Positions 24,501 through 32,617 of a DNA stretch of 64,000 bases are shown here, in pieces. The number at the start of each line of letters is the position of its first letter. Within the stretch, counting starts at the first letter, position 1. Source of the DNA: Brotaphodocola catenula. Lineage in GTDB: Bacteria > Bacillota > Clostridia > Lachnospirales > Lachnospiraceae. A model generated the notes under the pieces. It saw only the letters and a list, made by a program, of their open reading frames with translations, was not told the DNA's origin and ran no database searches. A program made the translations under genes and the position numbers. The stretch is taken from assembly GCA_020686985.1 (NCBI GenBank), contig JAJEPU010000001.1:62001-126000 (forward strand), read 5' to 3'.

Positions 24501-25151
24501 ATGAAGGAAGACAGAAAAAAAGAAAAATTTCCGGGCGAAGAGCCAAACGAGCCGGAGTGCGAGGAGAACAAAGTAGATGGACAGCCGGAAGCTCCCGAGA
24601 ACTGGGATATTCCGCATGGCGAGAAGAAGACGAGCTGGAAACGTGAAGTCTGGGAGTGGCTGAAAATCATCGTCTCGGCGGCTGTGATTGCGTGGGCGCT
24701 GAATACATTTATCATTGCCAACAGCGAAGTGCCGAGCGGTTCGATGGAGAACACGATTATGACGGGAGACCGCGTGATCGGTTCGAGACTCAGCTACAAG
24801 TTTGAAGATCCGCAGAGAGGCGACATTGTGATCTTCCGCTTCCCGGACAATGAGAAGATTTTCTATGTGAAGAGAATCATCGGTATGCCCGGGGACACGA
24901 TCGATATTGTGGATGGAAAGGTTTACTTAAACGGTTCAAGTGAACCGATGGATGAGCCGTACATTCGCGAGCCGATGGAGCCTGAGCCAGCGATGCATTT
25001 TGAGGTGCCGGAGGACTCCTATTTTATGATGGGAGACAACCGAAACTATTCGCTGGATGCGCGCAGATGGCAGAATACCTATGTGAAGCGGGAAAAGATC
25101 ATTGCAAAAGTATTGTTCCGATATTTCCCGAAGCCGGGTATGCTCAAATAG
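24501..25151 (+). CDS. lepB: Signal peptidase I
   Basis: Membrane serine/lysine protease removing signal peptides. 216 residues: charged N-terminus, one membrane anchor (about 55-75), catalytic Ser in NSEVPSGSMENTI, catalytic Lys in FYVKRIIGMPGDT, and the C-terminal box FMMGDNRNYSLDAR. Full length for the Gram-positive SipS type. A TTG nine bases upstream is less likely than ATG 24501. A terminator follows. Confidence 0.92.
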   Translation: MKEDRKKEKFPGEEPNEPECEENKVDGQPEAPENWDIPHGEKKTSWKREVWEWLKIIVSAAVIAWALNTFIIANSEVPSGSMENTIMTGDRVIGSRLSYKFEDPQRGDIVIFRFPDNEKIFYVKRIIGMPGDTIDIVDGKVYLNGSSEPMDEPYIREPMEPEPAMHFEVPEDSYFMMGDNRNYSLDARRWQNTYVKREKIIAKVLFRYFPKPGMLK

Positions 25152-25202
25152 TGTTTTAAGTGCGTTAGAAGATCGCGGAACAAGGATTCAAAAAATGAGA
25201 GA

Positions 25203-25250
25203 GTGGATACAGAGCAGGTTTTAAAAATCTGTTTTGTATCCGCTTTTTTA
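25203..25250 (+). terminator. Intrinsic terminator after lepB
   Basis: GTGGATAC (25203-25210) pairs with GTATCCGC (25236-25243), extended by CAG/CTG inside, followed by T6. It separates lepB from the converging RpiR-type gene. Confidence 0.8.
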
Positions 25251-25265
25251 GTTTGGGCAGAAAAA

Positions 25266-26072
25266 TCAATCTTTCTCATTCGGGAAAATGGATGCTTCTT
25301 CTGTCGGATGAGAGGTGGAGAAAATGTGTCTCTTTTTGAGGGTCACAAGTTCGATCAGGATCTGCGCAATCGCGAAGAGACCGATTCTGGGGTTTGTGTC
25401 GACATTGGCGAGCTCCTGATTATGATCGTTTGAGAAGAACGCAAACGAGCTCAGAGAGACGAGAGGGCTGTCCCGTTCACAGGTGAGAAGAATCGTTTTG
25501 ATGCCTCGCTCGAAGGCCGTCTCCATGATGGACTGATAGTACTGGGTATCTCCGTGCGCGCTGACAATCAATAAAACCGAATCCCGGCTCATTTGTCCGA
25601 TCAGACTGCCGAGAAGGCGTTGCCATTCGATCAGAATACAGCTGTAATCAAGGCTTGAGAGCACCGTATGCAGGTAACTTGCAATCAGAGAGCTCAGATT
25701 GGAACCGCAGATGTAGATTGTGCGGTCGCTGCTCAGAAGATTGGCGACTTCCTGAAGCGCATCGAGATCGAGCTGTTCGAGATTGTCACGAAAGAGCGCA
25801 AGAGAGTGTTCAATGATGTTATCGGAGAAGAGTGCAGAATTTTTCTGTTCCTTGAGCTGTTGGCGGAGCTGATATTTAAACTCATTGAAACCTTTGAATC
25901 CGAGCTTCTGGCAGAAGCGGACGATCGTTGCGCTTGAGGTATAGAGCTGATCGCTCATCTCCTCGAGGTTCATATAGAGGCACTGAGGAAAATGATTCTC
26001 AAACCAGTCGAGAATCTCGGACTCGGTCGGAGTCAGAAAGAGTGAATGGGCCTGTTCAAAGATCGGAATCAT
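25266..26072 (-). CDS. RpiR-family transcriptional regulator (copy 1)
   Basis: 268 residues: N-terminal helix-turn-helix (LTPTESEILDWF...SDQLYTSSATIVRFCQKLGFKG) and a C-terminal SIS sugar-phosphate-binding domain (IYICGSNLSSLIASYL...LLIVSAHGDTQYY). It overlaps the second RpiR gene by 17 bases, indicating one transcript. AAAGGAG lies six bases before ATG 26072. The likely target is the divergent 6-phospho-glucosidase/PTS operon; the inducer would be its sugar phosphate. Confidence 0.85.
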   Translation of the reverse strand: MIPIFEQAHSLFLTPTESEILDWFENHFPQCLYMNLEEMSDQLYTSSATIVRFCQKLGFKGFNEFKYQLRQQLKEQKNSALFSDNIIEHSLALFRDNLEQLDLDALQEVANLLSSDRTIYICGSNLSSLIASYLHTVLSSLDYSCILIEWQRLLGSLIGQMSRDSVLLIVSAHGDTQYYQSIMETAFERGIKTILLTCERDSPLVSLSSFAFFSNDHNQELANVDTNPRIGLFAIAQILIELVTLKKRHIFSTSHPTEEASIFPNEKD

Positions 26073-26880
26073 GGGAATCTCCTTTCTGTTTGTAGTCGAG
26101 ATAGCAGTTGATGATCGCGCAGATGATGTAGAAAATTGGCAGACGCGAAGTGAACTCTGCACCGCTGTTTTCTCTCTGGTCGGTGAAAAATCGATAGTTG
26201 ATGTCAGCAAGGGAGGCGATGCTGTTGCTTGAGTACGGAGTGATTGCGAGGATCGGAATGTTGTTTGTGCTTGCAACTCGCGCAAGGCGCTCGGTCGGAC
26301 CAAAATTTCCAGAGGTGCTGACAAGAATCAGCAGGGCTTTTCGGTTCACTGAGTACAGAAGATGCTCGCACATCCGCGCGGAGGCAGTTCGGTAGACATT
26401 CTGACGACCGATCGAGAAGAGCAGTTTCTCAAAGTAGTCGCATGGGATCTCCGTGATTCCGGCGGGCGAAAAGATGTAGATTGGACAATCACTGTCAAAG
26501 AAGGCGAAGGTGCGCTCGAGGAGATCCTGAGAGATAAGATGGGAGGTCCCGGAAATGTTGTTGAACATCGCGGAGATCATGACCTGACGTTCCATGGAGA
26601 TCGAGGTCGGAAGTTTCTCGGACGCGGAATCGACACTTTCCTGATCCGGCTGCTTGGATGCATTTGTGCGGAGTGCATACTTGAACTCGGCAAAGCCTGA
26701 GAAGCCGAGCTTTCGACAGAAGCGGAGCACGGTCGCCGGGGAGTAGGAAATCACCCTCGAAAATTCGTGGATGCTCATCTCGCAGGTCTCTGAACTGTGA
26801 CCGTACACATACTGAAGAATTTTCAGTTCATTTTTGCTCAGGCTCTGAATAATTTGATCGTTTAACTGAAGCGGAAACAT
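26056..26880 (-). CDS. RpiR-family transcriptional regulator (copy 2)
   Basis: 274 residues with the same layout as its neighbour: HTH_6 domain (LSKNELKILQYVYGH...FSRVISYSPATVLRFCRKLGFSGF) and a SIS domain (IYIFSPAGITEIP...LLILVSTSGNFGPTERL). First gene of the minus-strand pair; AAGGAGG lies five bases before ATG 26880. It is divergent from the glucosidase operon across an intergenic region that holds two perfect palindromes. Confidence 0.86.
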   Translation of the reverse strand: MFPLQLNDQIIQSLSKNELKILQYVYGHSSETCEMSIHEFSRVISYSPATVLRFCRKLGFSGFAEFKYALRTNASKQPDQESVDSASEKLPTSISMERQVMISAMFNNISGTSHLISQDLLERTFAFFDSDCPIYIFSPAGITEIPCDYFEKLLFSIGRQNVYRTASARMCEHLLYSVNRKALLILVSTSGNFGPTERLARVASTNNIPILAITPYSSNSIASLADINYRFFTDQRENSGAEFTSRLPIFYIICAIINCYLDYKQKGDSHDSDL

Positions 26881-27000
26881 GAAATCCTCCTTTTTCGGGA
26901 TACTTTTGTGCATTTTTAAAAAACGTGGGAATCTTGCATAAATCCTATCTTTTCTGTTTTTTATTTTATGGCAAAAACATCCTATTTGTCAATGAAAAAA

Positions 27001-27017
27001 ATTACTATAAGAGTAAT
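27001..27017. promoter_or_regulatory. Palindrome between the rpiR pair and the glucosidase operon
   Basis: Perfect inverted repeat ATTACT-ATAAG-AGTAAT (27001-27017), a candidate operator for one of the divergent RpiR regulators. Confidence 0.5.
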
Positions 27018-27048
27018 AAATGATAAAATGTGGGACTTGAATCAGAAC

Positions 27049-27063
27049 AAATAGAAACTATTT
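27049..27063. promoter_or_regulatory. Palindrome overlapping the -35 of the glucosidase promoter
   Basis: Perfect inverted repeat AAATAG-AAA-CTATTT (27049-27063). Its last three bases are the start of the -35 element TTTACA, the position expected of a repressor site. Confidence 0.55.
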
Positions 27064-27089
27064 ACATCTTATTGAGAAACGTGTATGAT
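27061..27089 (+). promoter_or_regulatory. Promoter of the 6-phospho-alpha-glucosidase/PTS operon
   Basis: TTTACA (27061-27066), a 17-base spacer and TATGAT (27084-27089), about 50 bases before the start codon of the GH4 gene. Confidence 0.65.
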
Positions 27090-27139
27090 GATGTCAACAG
27101 AAACGAAGAAGGTATCTCGAGAGAGAGAAAGGAGTAGCA

Positions 27140-28465
27140 ATGAAGAGTTATAATGTATGTATCGTAGGTGGAGGAAGCACTTATACACTGGGATTCTTAA
27201 AGTCCTTCGTAAGACTGAGAGAGGAATTCCCGTTAAAGAAACTGGTTCTGTTTGATATCGATGCAGAGCGTCAGGAGCCGATCGGAAAGTATGGTGAGAT
27301 CCTGTTCAGAGAGCGTTTCCCGGAGCTTGACTTCTCCTACACGACCGACATCAAGGAAGCATACGAGGGAATGGATTTCGTATTCATGCAGATGAGAGCT
27401 GGCGGTCTTCCGATGCGTGCAAAAGATGAGCACATTCCGCTGTCCATGGGAATGATCGGACAGGAGACCTGTGGTGCCGGTGGAATGGCTTACGGCCTGC
27501 GTTCCTGCGTAGACATGATCAAGGCTGTTCATGACATTCGTAACTATGCTCCGGATGCATGGATCTTAAACTACTCCAACCCGGCAGCTATCGTAGCAGA
27601 GGCACTGCGCAGAGAGTTCCCGGATGATAAGAGAATCTTAAACATCTGTGACCAGCCGGAGAACGTAGTACGTTCCTGCAGCCGTCTGCTTGGATGCAAC
27701 TGGGAGGATCTTGATCCAGTATACTTCGGACTGAATCACTATGGTTGGTTCACCCACATCTATGATGCACATACCGGAGAGGACCTGCTTCCGAAGATCC
27801 GTGAGATGATCGCAAAGAACGGCTTCCTTCCGCAGGATGCAGAGCAGAGAGATCAGTCCTGGCTGGATACTTATGGAATGGTACAGACCATCATGTCTGA
27901 CTTCCCGGATTACCTGCCGAACACCTATGACCAGTACTATCTGTATCCGGATTACAAGGTACAGCACCTTAATCCGAACTTCACCAGAGCAGATGAGGTT
28001 ATGGCTGGACGTGAGAAGAGAGTCTTCAGCGAGTGTGCAGAAGTTATCAAGGAAGGTAAGTTAGGAGATCGCTTCCACGCTATCTCCGATGCACATGCAG
28101 AGATGATGATCAAGGTTGCAGAGGCAATCGCATACAACAAGAACAGCCGTCACATCTTGATCGTTGAGAACAACGGTGCAATCGCAAACATGCAGGACGA
28201 TGCAATGGTTGAGGTTGTTTGTGAGCTGGGTATCAACGGACCGCGCCCGATGAGAGTCGGCAACATCCCGCAGTTCTATCTTGGTCTTCTTGTAAACCAG
28301 GTATCCAGCGAGAAGCTGATCGTAGATGCTTACTATGAGCACTCCTATGAGAAGGCTCTTCAGGCATTCACCCTGAACCGTCTGGTCGGCGATGCAAAGA
28401 AGGCTAGAAAGGTTCTGGATGCCCTGATCGAGGCAAACAAGGGAATGTGGCCGGAGTTAAAGTAA
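27140..28465 (+). CDS. Family 4 glycosidase, 6-phospho-alpha-glucosidase type
   Basis: Cleaves a phosphorylated disaccharide, probably maltose 6-phosphate or a relative, inside the cell using NAD and a divalent metal. 441 residues. N-terminal Rossmann motif CIVGGGSTYTLGF, GH4 signatures GQETCGAGGMAYGLRS, NYSNPAAIV, metal-site Cys in NICDQPENV and His in GLNHYGWFTHI. It is closest in pattern to GlvA/MalH-type enzymes; the length fits. AAAGGAG lies five bases before the ATG. It pairs with the PTS permease downstream and with the divergent RpiR regulators. Confidence 0.9.
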   Translation: MKSYNVCIVGGGSTYTLGFLKSFVRLREEFPLKKLVLFDIDAERQEPIGKYGEILFRERFPELDFSYTTDIKEAYEGMDFVFMQMRAGGLPMRAKDEHIPLSMGMIGQETCGAGGMAYGLRSCVDMIKAVHDIRNYAPDAWILNYSNPAAIVAEALRREFPDDKRILNICDQPENVVRSCSRLLGCNWEDLDPVYFGLNHYGWFTHIYDAHTGEDLLPKIREMIAKNGFLPQDAEQRDQSWLDTYGMVQTIMSDFPDYLPNTYDQYYLYPDYKVQHLNPNFTRADEVMAGREKRVFSECAEVIKEGKLGDRFHAISDAHAEMMIKVAEAIAYNKNSRHILIVENNGAIANMQDDAMVEVVCELGINGPRPMRVGNIPQFYLGLLVNQVSSEKLIVDAYYEHSYEKALQAFTLNRLVGDAKKARKVLDALIEANKGMWPELK

Positions 28466-28682
28466 TTGTTAAGTGTTTTGTAAGTTGCTCTTTTGAGTAA
28501 ATATATGAGAAACATATGACATCATGGGGGCATCAGAGCAGACATCATTGAAGAGACCGAAGAAGCTGTAGGGACACAGAAATCTGGGAGAAAAGAGGAC
28601 TGTGTGCACAACGTATAGAATATTAAATAATTATTAAGGCAAATGTAACACAACAGAGGGGAAGCAGAAAACATGTGAAAGG

Positions 28683-28706
28683 CGCCACGGTTTGGGAGCC
28701 GTGGCG
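28683..28706 (+). other. Perfect hairpin just before the PTS ribosome binding site
   Basis: CGCCACGG (28683-28690) and CCGTGGCG (28699-28706) pair perfectly; GGGAGG of the downstream gene begins two bases later. It could tune translation or stabilise the downstream part of the transcript. The preceding 28466-28682 shows no gene. Confidence 0.45.
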
Positions 28707-28719
28707 TGGGAGGTTTAGT

Positions 28720-30720
28720 ATGAACAAGAGCAAAGTCATGAACTTCTTCTCAGACCTTGGCCGAAGCCTGCTGATGCCGATTGCGGCATTGGCGGCTTGT
28801 GGTATTGTTCTGGGACTCAGTGCTGCACTGTTAAAGGCACAGGTACAGGCTGCTGTACCGGTATTGTCGGTAGGAATTCTTCACTTCATCATCACGACAA
28901 TCAACAAGGTATCCGGCATTGTATTCACCCTGATCCCGGTTCTGTTTGCAATCTCGATTGCATTCGGACTTGCTAAGGAAGAGAAGGAAATTGCGGCGTT
29001 TGCGGGTTTCATCGGATATTATACATTCCTGGTGGCATCCGCTTGTATGATTAATTCTGGTTTTATGGATTTCAGTGCACTGAAAATATCCACGATTCTT
29101 GGCGTTGAGACGATGGATATGGGTGCAGTTGCCGGTATGATCACTGGTATCGTGACGGCAGCACTTCACAACAAGTATCACAAAGTAACATTCCCGGTAG
29201 CTATATCGTTCTACGGTGGAAAACGTTTTGTGGCACTCGTTGTAATTCTGGCTATGACAGCTGTTGGACTTATTGCTCCGCTTGTATGGGCTCCGGTTTC
29301 CATGGGAATCGATGCACTCGGCGGTCTGATTTCCGCTGCAGGTCTGGCAGGAATATTCTGTTATGGATTCTTAGAGCGTCTGCTGATCCCGACCGGTCTG
29401 CATCACGTTCTGAATGGTATCTTCCGTACCACTGCAATCGGTGGTGTGTTCCAGGGTGTTGAGGGATGCTTAAATATCTTCCTTCAGTTCGTAGATAAGG
29501 TAGATCTGTCTGAGCTTCAGCCGTTCACCGTATTCCTTGGACAGGGCAAGATGCCGATGATGATGTTTGGTCTTCCGGGTGCAGCACTTGCAATTTATCG
29601 CACCGCACCGGCAGAGAAGAAGGCACGCGTAAAAGCACTGATGATCGCAGGCGTTGCAGCCAGCGTAGTATCCGGAATCACCGAGCCGATGGAGTTCTCC
29701 TTCATGTTCGTAGCACCGGCACTGTTCGTCTTCCATGCAATCATGGGTGGTATTTCCTTCATGCTGATGGCAGCATTCAAGGTTATCGTTGGTAATACCG
29801 GTGGTGGTCTGATCGACTTCTTTATCTGGGGTGTTTTCCAGCCGGGTTCTCACTGGTATTGGATCGTGATTGTAGGACCGTTCTTCTTCATCATTTACTA
29901 CCTGGTATTCAAGACTTATCTGACCAAGAAGAATCTGTCTATCGATGTTGCAGATGAGGATTCCGAGGAAGAGACTGAGACTGCTGGCACTGCATCGATC
30001 GGCAACAAACAGCTTGCACAGGCACTTGAGATCATCGAGGGTCTTGGTGGCAAGGACAACATCAAGGTAGTTAACAACTGCCTGACCAGACTGAGAGTAG
30101 ACGTAAAGGATATGTCCGCAGTCGATGAGCCGAGACTGAAGAAAACTGGTGCAATGGGCTTCGTTCACTCAAGCGATGTTCACATTCAGGTTATTTACGG
30201 ACCGAAGGTTGAGGGAATCGCTGCAAATGTGCGTGAGGCATTGAAGAAAGAGACAAAATCTGCACCGAAGCAGGCAGAGTTTTCTGCACCGATCACAGGA
30301 AATGTGATTCCGATGGAGCAGGTTCCAGACCCGGCATTCTCTCAGAAGATGATGGGCGACGGATTTGCAATTGAGCCGACAGAGGGCATTGTTCAGTCTC
30401 CGGTAGACGGAATTGTAGAAGTAGTATTCCCGACCGGACATGCCGTTGGACTTCGTTCCGATGATGGTTCTGAGATTCTGATTCATCTTGGAATCGACAC
30501 GGTAGAGCTGAACGGAAAAGGATTTGAGGTTTCTGTAAAGCAGGGCGACCGTGTAAAGAGTGGAGATGTTCTTGTAAAAGTAGATCTCGACTATGTGAAG
30601 AGTGCAGGTAAGAAGACCGTATCTCCGGTGATTTTCACAAGCGGAGAGAAGATTACACTTCTGAAGAAGGGCATGGTATCAAGGGGAGAAAAATCCGTGA
30701 TCCGAATTGAGAAGGCGTAA
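28720..30720 (+). CDS. PTS alpha-glucoside/maltose-type transporter, EIICBA
   Basis: Imports and phosphorylates the disaccharide cleaved by the neighbouring GH4 enzyme. 666 residues: EIIC (about 1-415), EIIB (about 432-510) with phospho-Cys in VVNNCLTRLRVDV (Cys454), and EIIA (about 522-666) with active His in LIHLGIDTVELNGKGFE (His589). The EIIC is of the glucose superfamily, MalX/GlvC-like. ATG 28720 has GGGAGG six bases upstream; an earlier in-frame ATG at 28675 lies inside the leader hairpin region and has no site. Confidence 0.9.
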   Translation: MNKSKVMNFFSDLGRSLLMPIAALAACGIVLGLSAALLKAQVQAAVPVLSVGILHFIITTINKVSGIVFTLIPVLFAISIAFGLAKEEKEIAAFAGFIGYYTFLVASACMINSGFMDFSALKISTILGVETMDMGAVAGMITGIVTAALHNKYHKVTFPVAISFYGGKRFVALVVILAMTAVGLIAPLVWAPVSMGIDALGGLISAAGLAGIFCYGFLERLLIPTGLHHVLNGIFRTTAIGGVFQGVEGCLNIFLQFVDKVDLSELQPFTVFLGQGKMPMMMFGLPGAALAIYRTAPAEKKARVKALMIAGVAASVVSGITEPMEFSFMFVAPALFVFHAIMGGISFMLMAAFKVIVGNTGGGLIDFFIWGVFQPGSHWYWIVIVGPFFFIIYYLVFKTYLTKKNLSIDVADEDSEEETETAGTASIGNKQLAQALEIIEGLGGKDNIKVVNNCLTRLRVDVKDMSAVDEPRLKKTGAMGFVHSSDVHIQVIYGPKVEGIAANVREALKKETKSAPKQAEFSAPITGNVIPMEQVPDPAFSQKMMGDGFAIEPTEGIVQSPVDGIVEVVFPTGHAVGLRSDDGSEILIHLGIDTVELNGKGFEVSVKQGDRVKSGDVLVKVDLDYVKSAGKKTVSPVIFTSGEKITLLKKGMVSRGEKSVIRIEKA

Positions 30721-30772
30721 ATTAAGTACTAAAAGGTTAATGACAGTTTGAGGGCTGTATAATTTGAATTAG

Positions 30773-30823
30773 AAAGTGCCACAGAATGGTAAGGGAAATC
30801 CAGAAGTTCTGTGGCACTTTTTT
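30773..30823 (+). terminator. Intrinsic terminator after the PTS gene
   Basis: AAAGTGCCACAGAA (30773-30786) pairs with TTCTGTGGCACTTTTTTT (from 30807), a 14-bp stem with a T-run. A dispersed hairpin repeat starts directly in its tail. Confidence 0.88.
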
Positions 30824-30876
30824 ATATGATAGGAAATTGCGTCCTATTATACAAAAAATGCTCTGCGAGGATGCTT
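30819..30876 (+). repeat. Dispersed hairpin repeat, copy 1
   Basis: TATATGATAGGA (30823-30834), loop AATTGCG, then TCCTATTATA, followed by GCTCTGCGAGGATGCTTAT. A second copy with the same core lies at 38175-38234; both abut the T-run of a terminator. Roughly three quarters of the 58 positions agree. Probably a small non-autonomous repeat. Confidence 0.6.
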
Positions 30877-30923
30877 ATTATAAGGACGATAAATTGACAG
30901 AACATCTCAGGAGAGTATAATGA

Positions 30924-31052
30924 AAGAGCGTCTTTACGGCAGTCAATGGTCAGGAAGCGATCGAGATGTTTGAAAAATCGGAAATCAGGTATTACGACAT
31001 TGAGAAAATTCCTTGCGAACCGAATTTGTCCGGAGTAGAGAGTGTGAAATAG
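30924..31052 (+). pseudogene. Remnant of a response-regulator receiver domain
   Basis: A short frame reads FTAVNGQEAIEMFEKSE followed by IRYYDIEKIP and stops at 31050-31052. The first part matches the middle of receiver domains from hybrid histidine kinases, but the phospho-acceptor region is gone and there is no start with a ribosome binding site. A decayed fragment. The rest of 30877-31116 shows no gene. Confidence 0.5.
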
Positions 31053-31116
31053 TAATTAATATACAAAGAAAAGAGTGCGGAATTAACGCACAGAGAAAAA
31101 TGAGGAGGAGAATGAG

Positions 31117-32448
31117 ATGGCAGTGGTAGATATGACAGAGGGAAAAATCCCGCAACATTTGCTTGGATATTCGATTCCTCTGGTGTTGGGAAATCTGTTT
31201 CAGCTGACTTACAATGCGGTGGATTCGATCATCGCGGGACGATTTATCGGAAAGGAAGCACTGGCTTCTGAGGGAATGGCGAGTCCGGTTATGAATATTG
31301 TCATTCTTGGAATATCGGGCATCTGTATGGGTGCCGGTGTACTGATGAGTGAATTTTTTGGTGGAAAGCAGTATGAGAAACTAAAGCGGGAGATGGCGAC
31401 TGCGGTTTTGTTTGGGCTGTATTTTTCGCTTGCAGTAATTGCGCTCGGGATTTTCTTCACACCGTGGTTGCTTAGAGCGCTCAATGTGCCCGAGGAGCTG
31501 ATGAAGATGACATCTATTTATCTGAGAATCATCTTTCTCGGAGCGCCGTTTACCTACTTCTATAACGCGCTGGCATCGGCACTCAAGAGTGTGGGAGATT
31601 CAAAAACTCCGCTGAAATTTTTGATGTTTTCCTCGATTTTGAATGGGGTTCTTGATCTGATTTTTATCGGAATCCTCGGTTTTGGAATCGTGTGCTCGGC
31701 AGTCACGACGGTTGTCGCGGAGGCAGTCTCAGCCGGACTCTCGATCTGGTATGTATACCGGAAGATTCCGCTTCTCCAGTTGAAGAGAGGCGAGTTTCGG
31801 ATGGATATGGGGCTTTTGAAGACGACGCTTCAGTATGGAACGGTGACAGCACTTCAGCAGTCGTGCCAGCCGGTCGGAAAACTTCTGATTCAGGGATCGG
31901 TCAATACGCTCGGAGTCAACACGATTGCAGCTTTCAATGCGGTAAACCGGGTCGATGATTTTGCATGCATGCCGGAGCAGAGCATTTCCCATGGAATCAC
32001 GACCTTCGTCGCACAGAATCGTGGGGCAAAGAAGGAGGAGAGACTTCATAAAGGATTTCGCGATGGACTCTGCCTTGAGTTTTTCTACTGGGTGCTGATT
32101 TGTGGGACGGTGTTACTGCTTCGAAAACCGATTGTCGGACTCTTTGTGACCGGGAAGGATGCGAAGGCGATTGTGATGATCGGTGCGCAGTATCTCGGAA
32201 CGATGGCGTTCTTTTATATTTTTCCGGCATTTACGAATGGATTTCAGGGATTTTATCGCGGAATGGGAATGATGAAGATGACGCTTCTCGGAACGTTTAT
32301 TCAGACGACGCTGAGAGTGATTTTTACATGGATTCTTGCTCCGAGAATGGGAATCTATGGAGTTGCGATCGCATGTGCCTGCGGATGGAGTGTGATGCTT
32401 CTCGTGGAGATTCCGTATTACTTTAAGGTGAGACGGGCGATGAAGTGA
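31117..32448 (+). CDS. MATE-family multidrug/sodium efflux protein
   Basis: Integral membrane antiporter, 443 residues with about 12 hydrophobic segments. Motifs typical of the family: NLFQLTYNAVDSIIAGRFIG at the start, GMGAGVLMSEFFGGK-type loop (read as CMGAGVLMSEFFGGKQYEK), and a second half with QQSCQPVGKLLIQG and GFQGFYRGMGMMKMTL. Substrate cannot be deduced. A Glu/Lys-poor core and full length suggest it is intact. A bidirectional terminator separates it from the converging DUF4317 gene. Confidence 0.88.
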   Translation: MAVVDMTEGKIPQHLLGYSIPLVLGNLFQLTYNAVDSIIAGRFIGKEALASEGMASPVMNIVILGISGICMGAGVLMSEFFGGKQYEKLKREMATAVLFGLYFSLAVIALGIFFTPWLLRALNVPEELMKMTSIYLRIIFLGAPFTYFYNALASALKSVGDSKTPLKFLMFSSILNGVLDLIFIGILGFGIVCSAVTTVVAEAVSAGLSIWYVYRKIPLLQLKRGEFRMDMGLLKTTLQYGTVTALQQSCQPVGKLLIQGSVNTLGVNTIAAFNAVNRVDDFACMPEQSISHGITTFVAQNRGAKKEERLHKGFRDGLCLEFFYWVLICGTVLLLRKPIVGLFVTGKDAKAIVMIGAQYLGTMAFFYIFPAFTNGFQGFYRGMGMMKMTLLGTFIQTTLRVIFTWILAPRMGIYGVAIACACGWSVMLLVEIPYYFKVRRAMK

Positions 32449-32477
32449 GGAGCTGACAAAATTTCAGGTAAAGAGTT

Positions 32478-32535
32478 AAAAAAATAAAAAACGGCTCCAG
32501 GTAGGTCGAAAAGGCGACCGGAGCCGTTCGTTTAT
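32478..32535. terminator. Bidirectional terminator between MATE and DUF4317 genes
   Basis: CGGCTCC (32492-32498) pairs with GGAGCCG (32520-32526) and an inner GGTCG/CGACC stem lies between. On the minus strand it is followed by a long T-rich tract (the A-rich bases 32478-32490), so it best serves the DUF4317 gene. Confidence 0.78.
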
Positions 32536-32617
32536 TAAAATTGCCGTTCACATATTAAATTGCTGTTCACACATTCAAGTCGATGCTCAAACAATTCTGT
32601 ATTCCAGAAACTATGAA

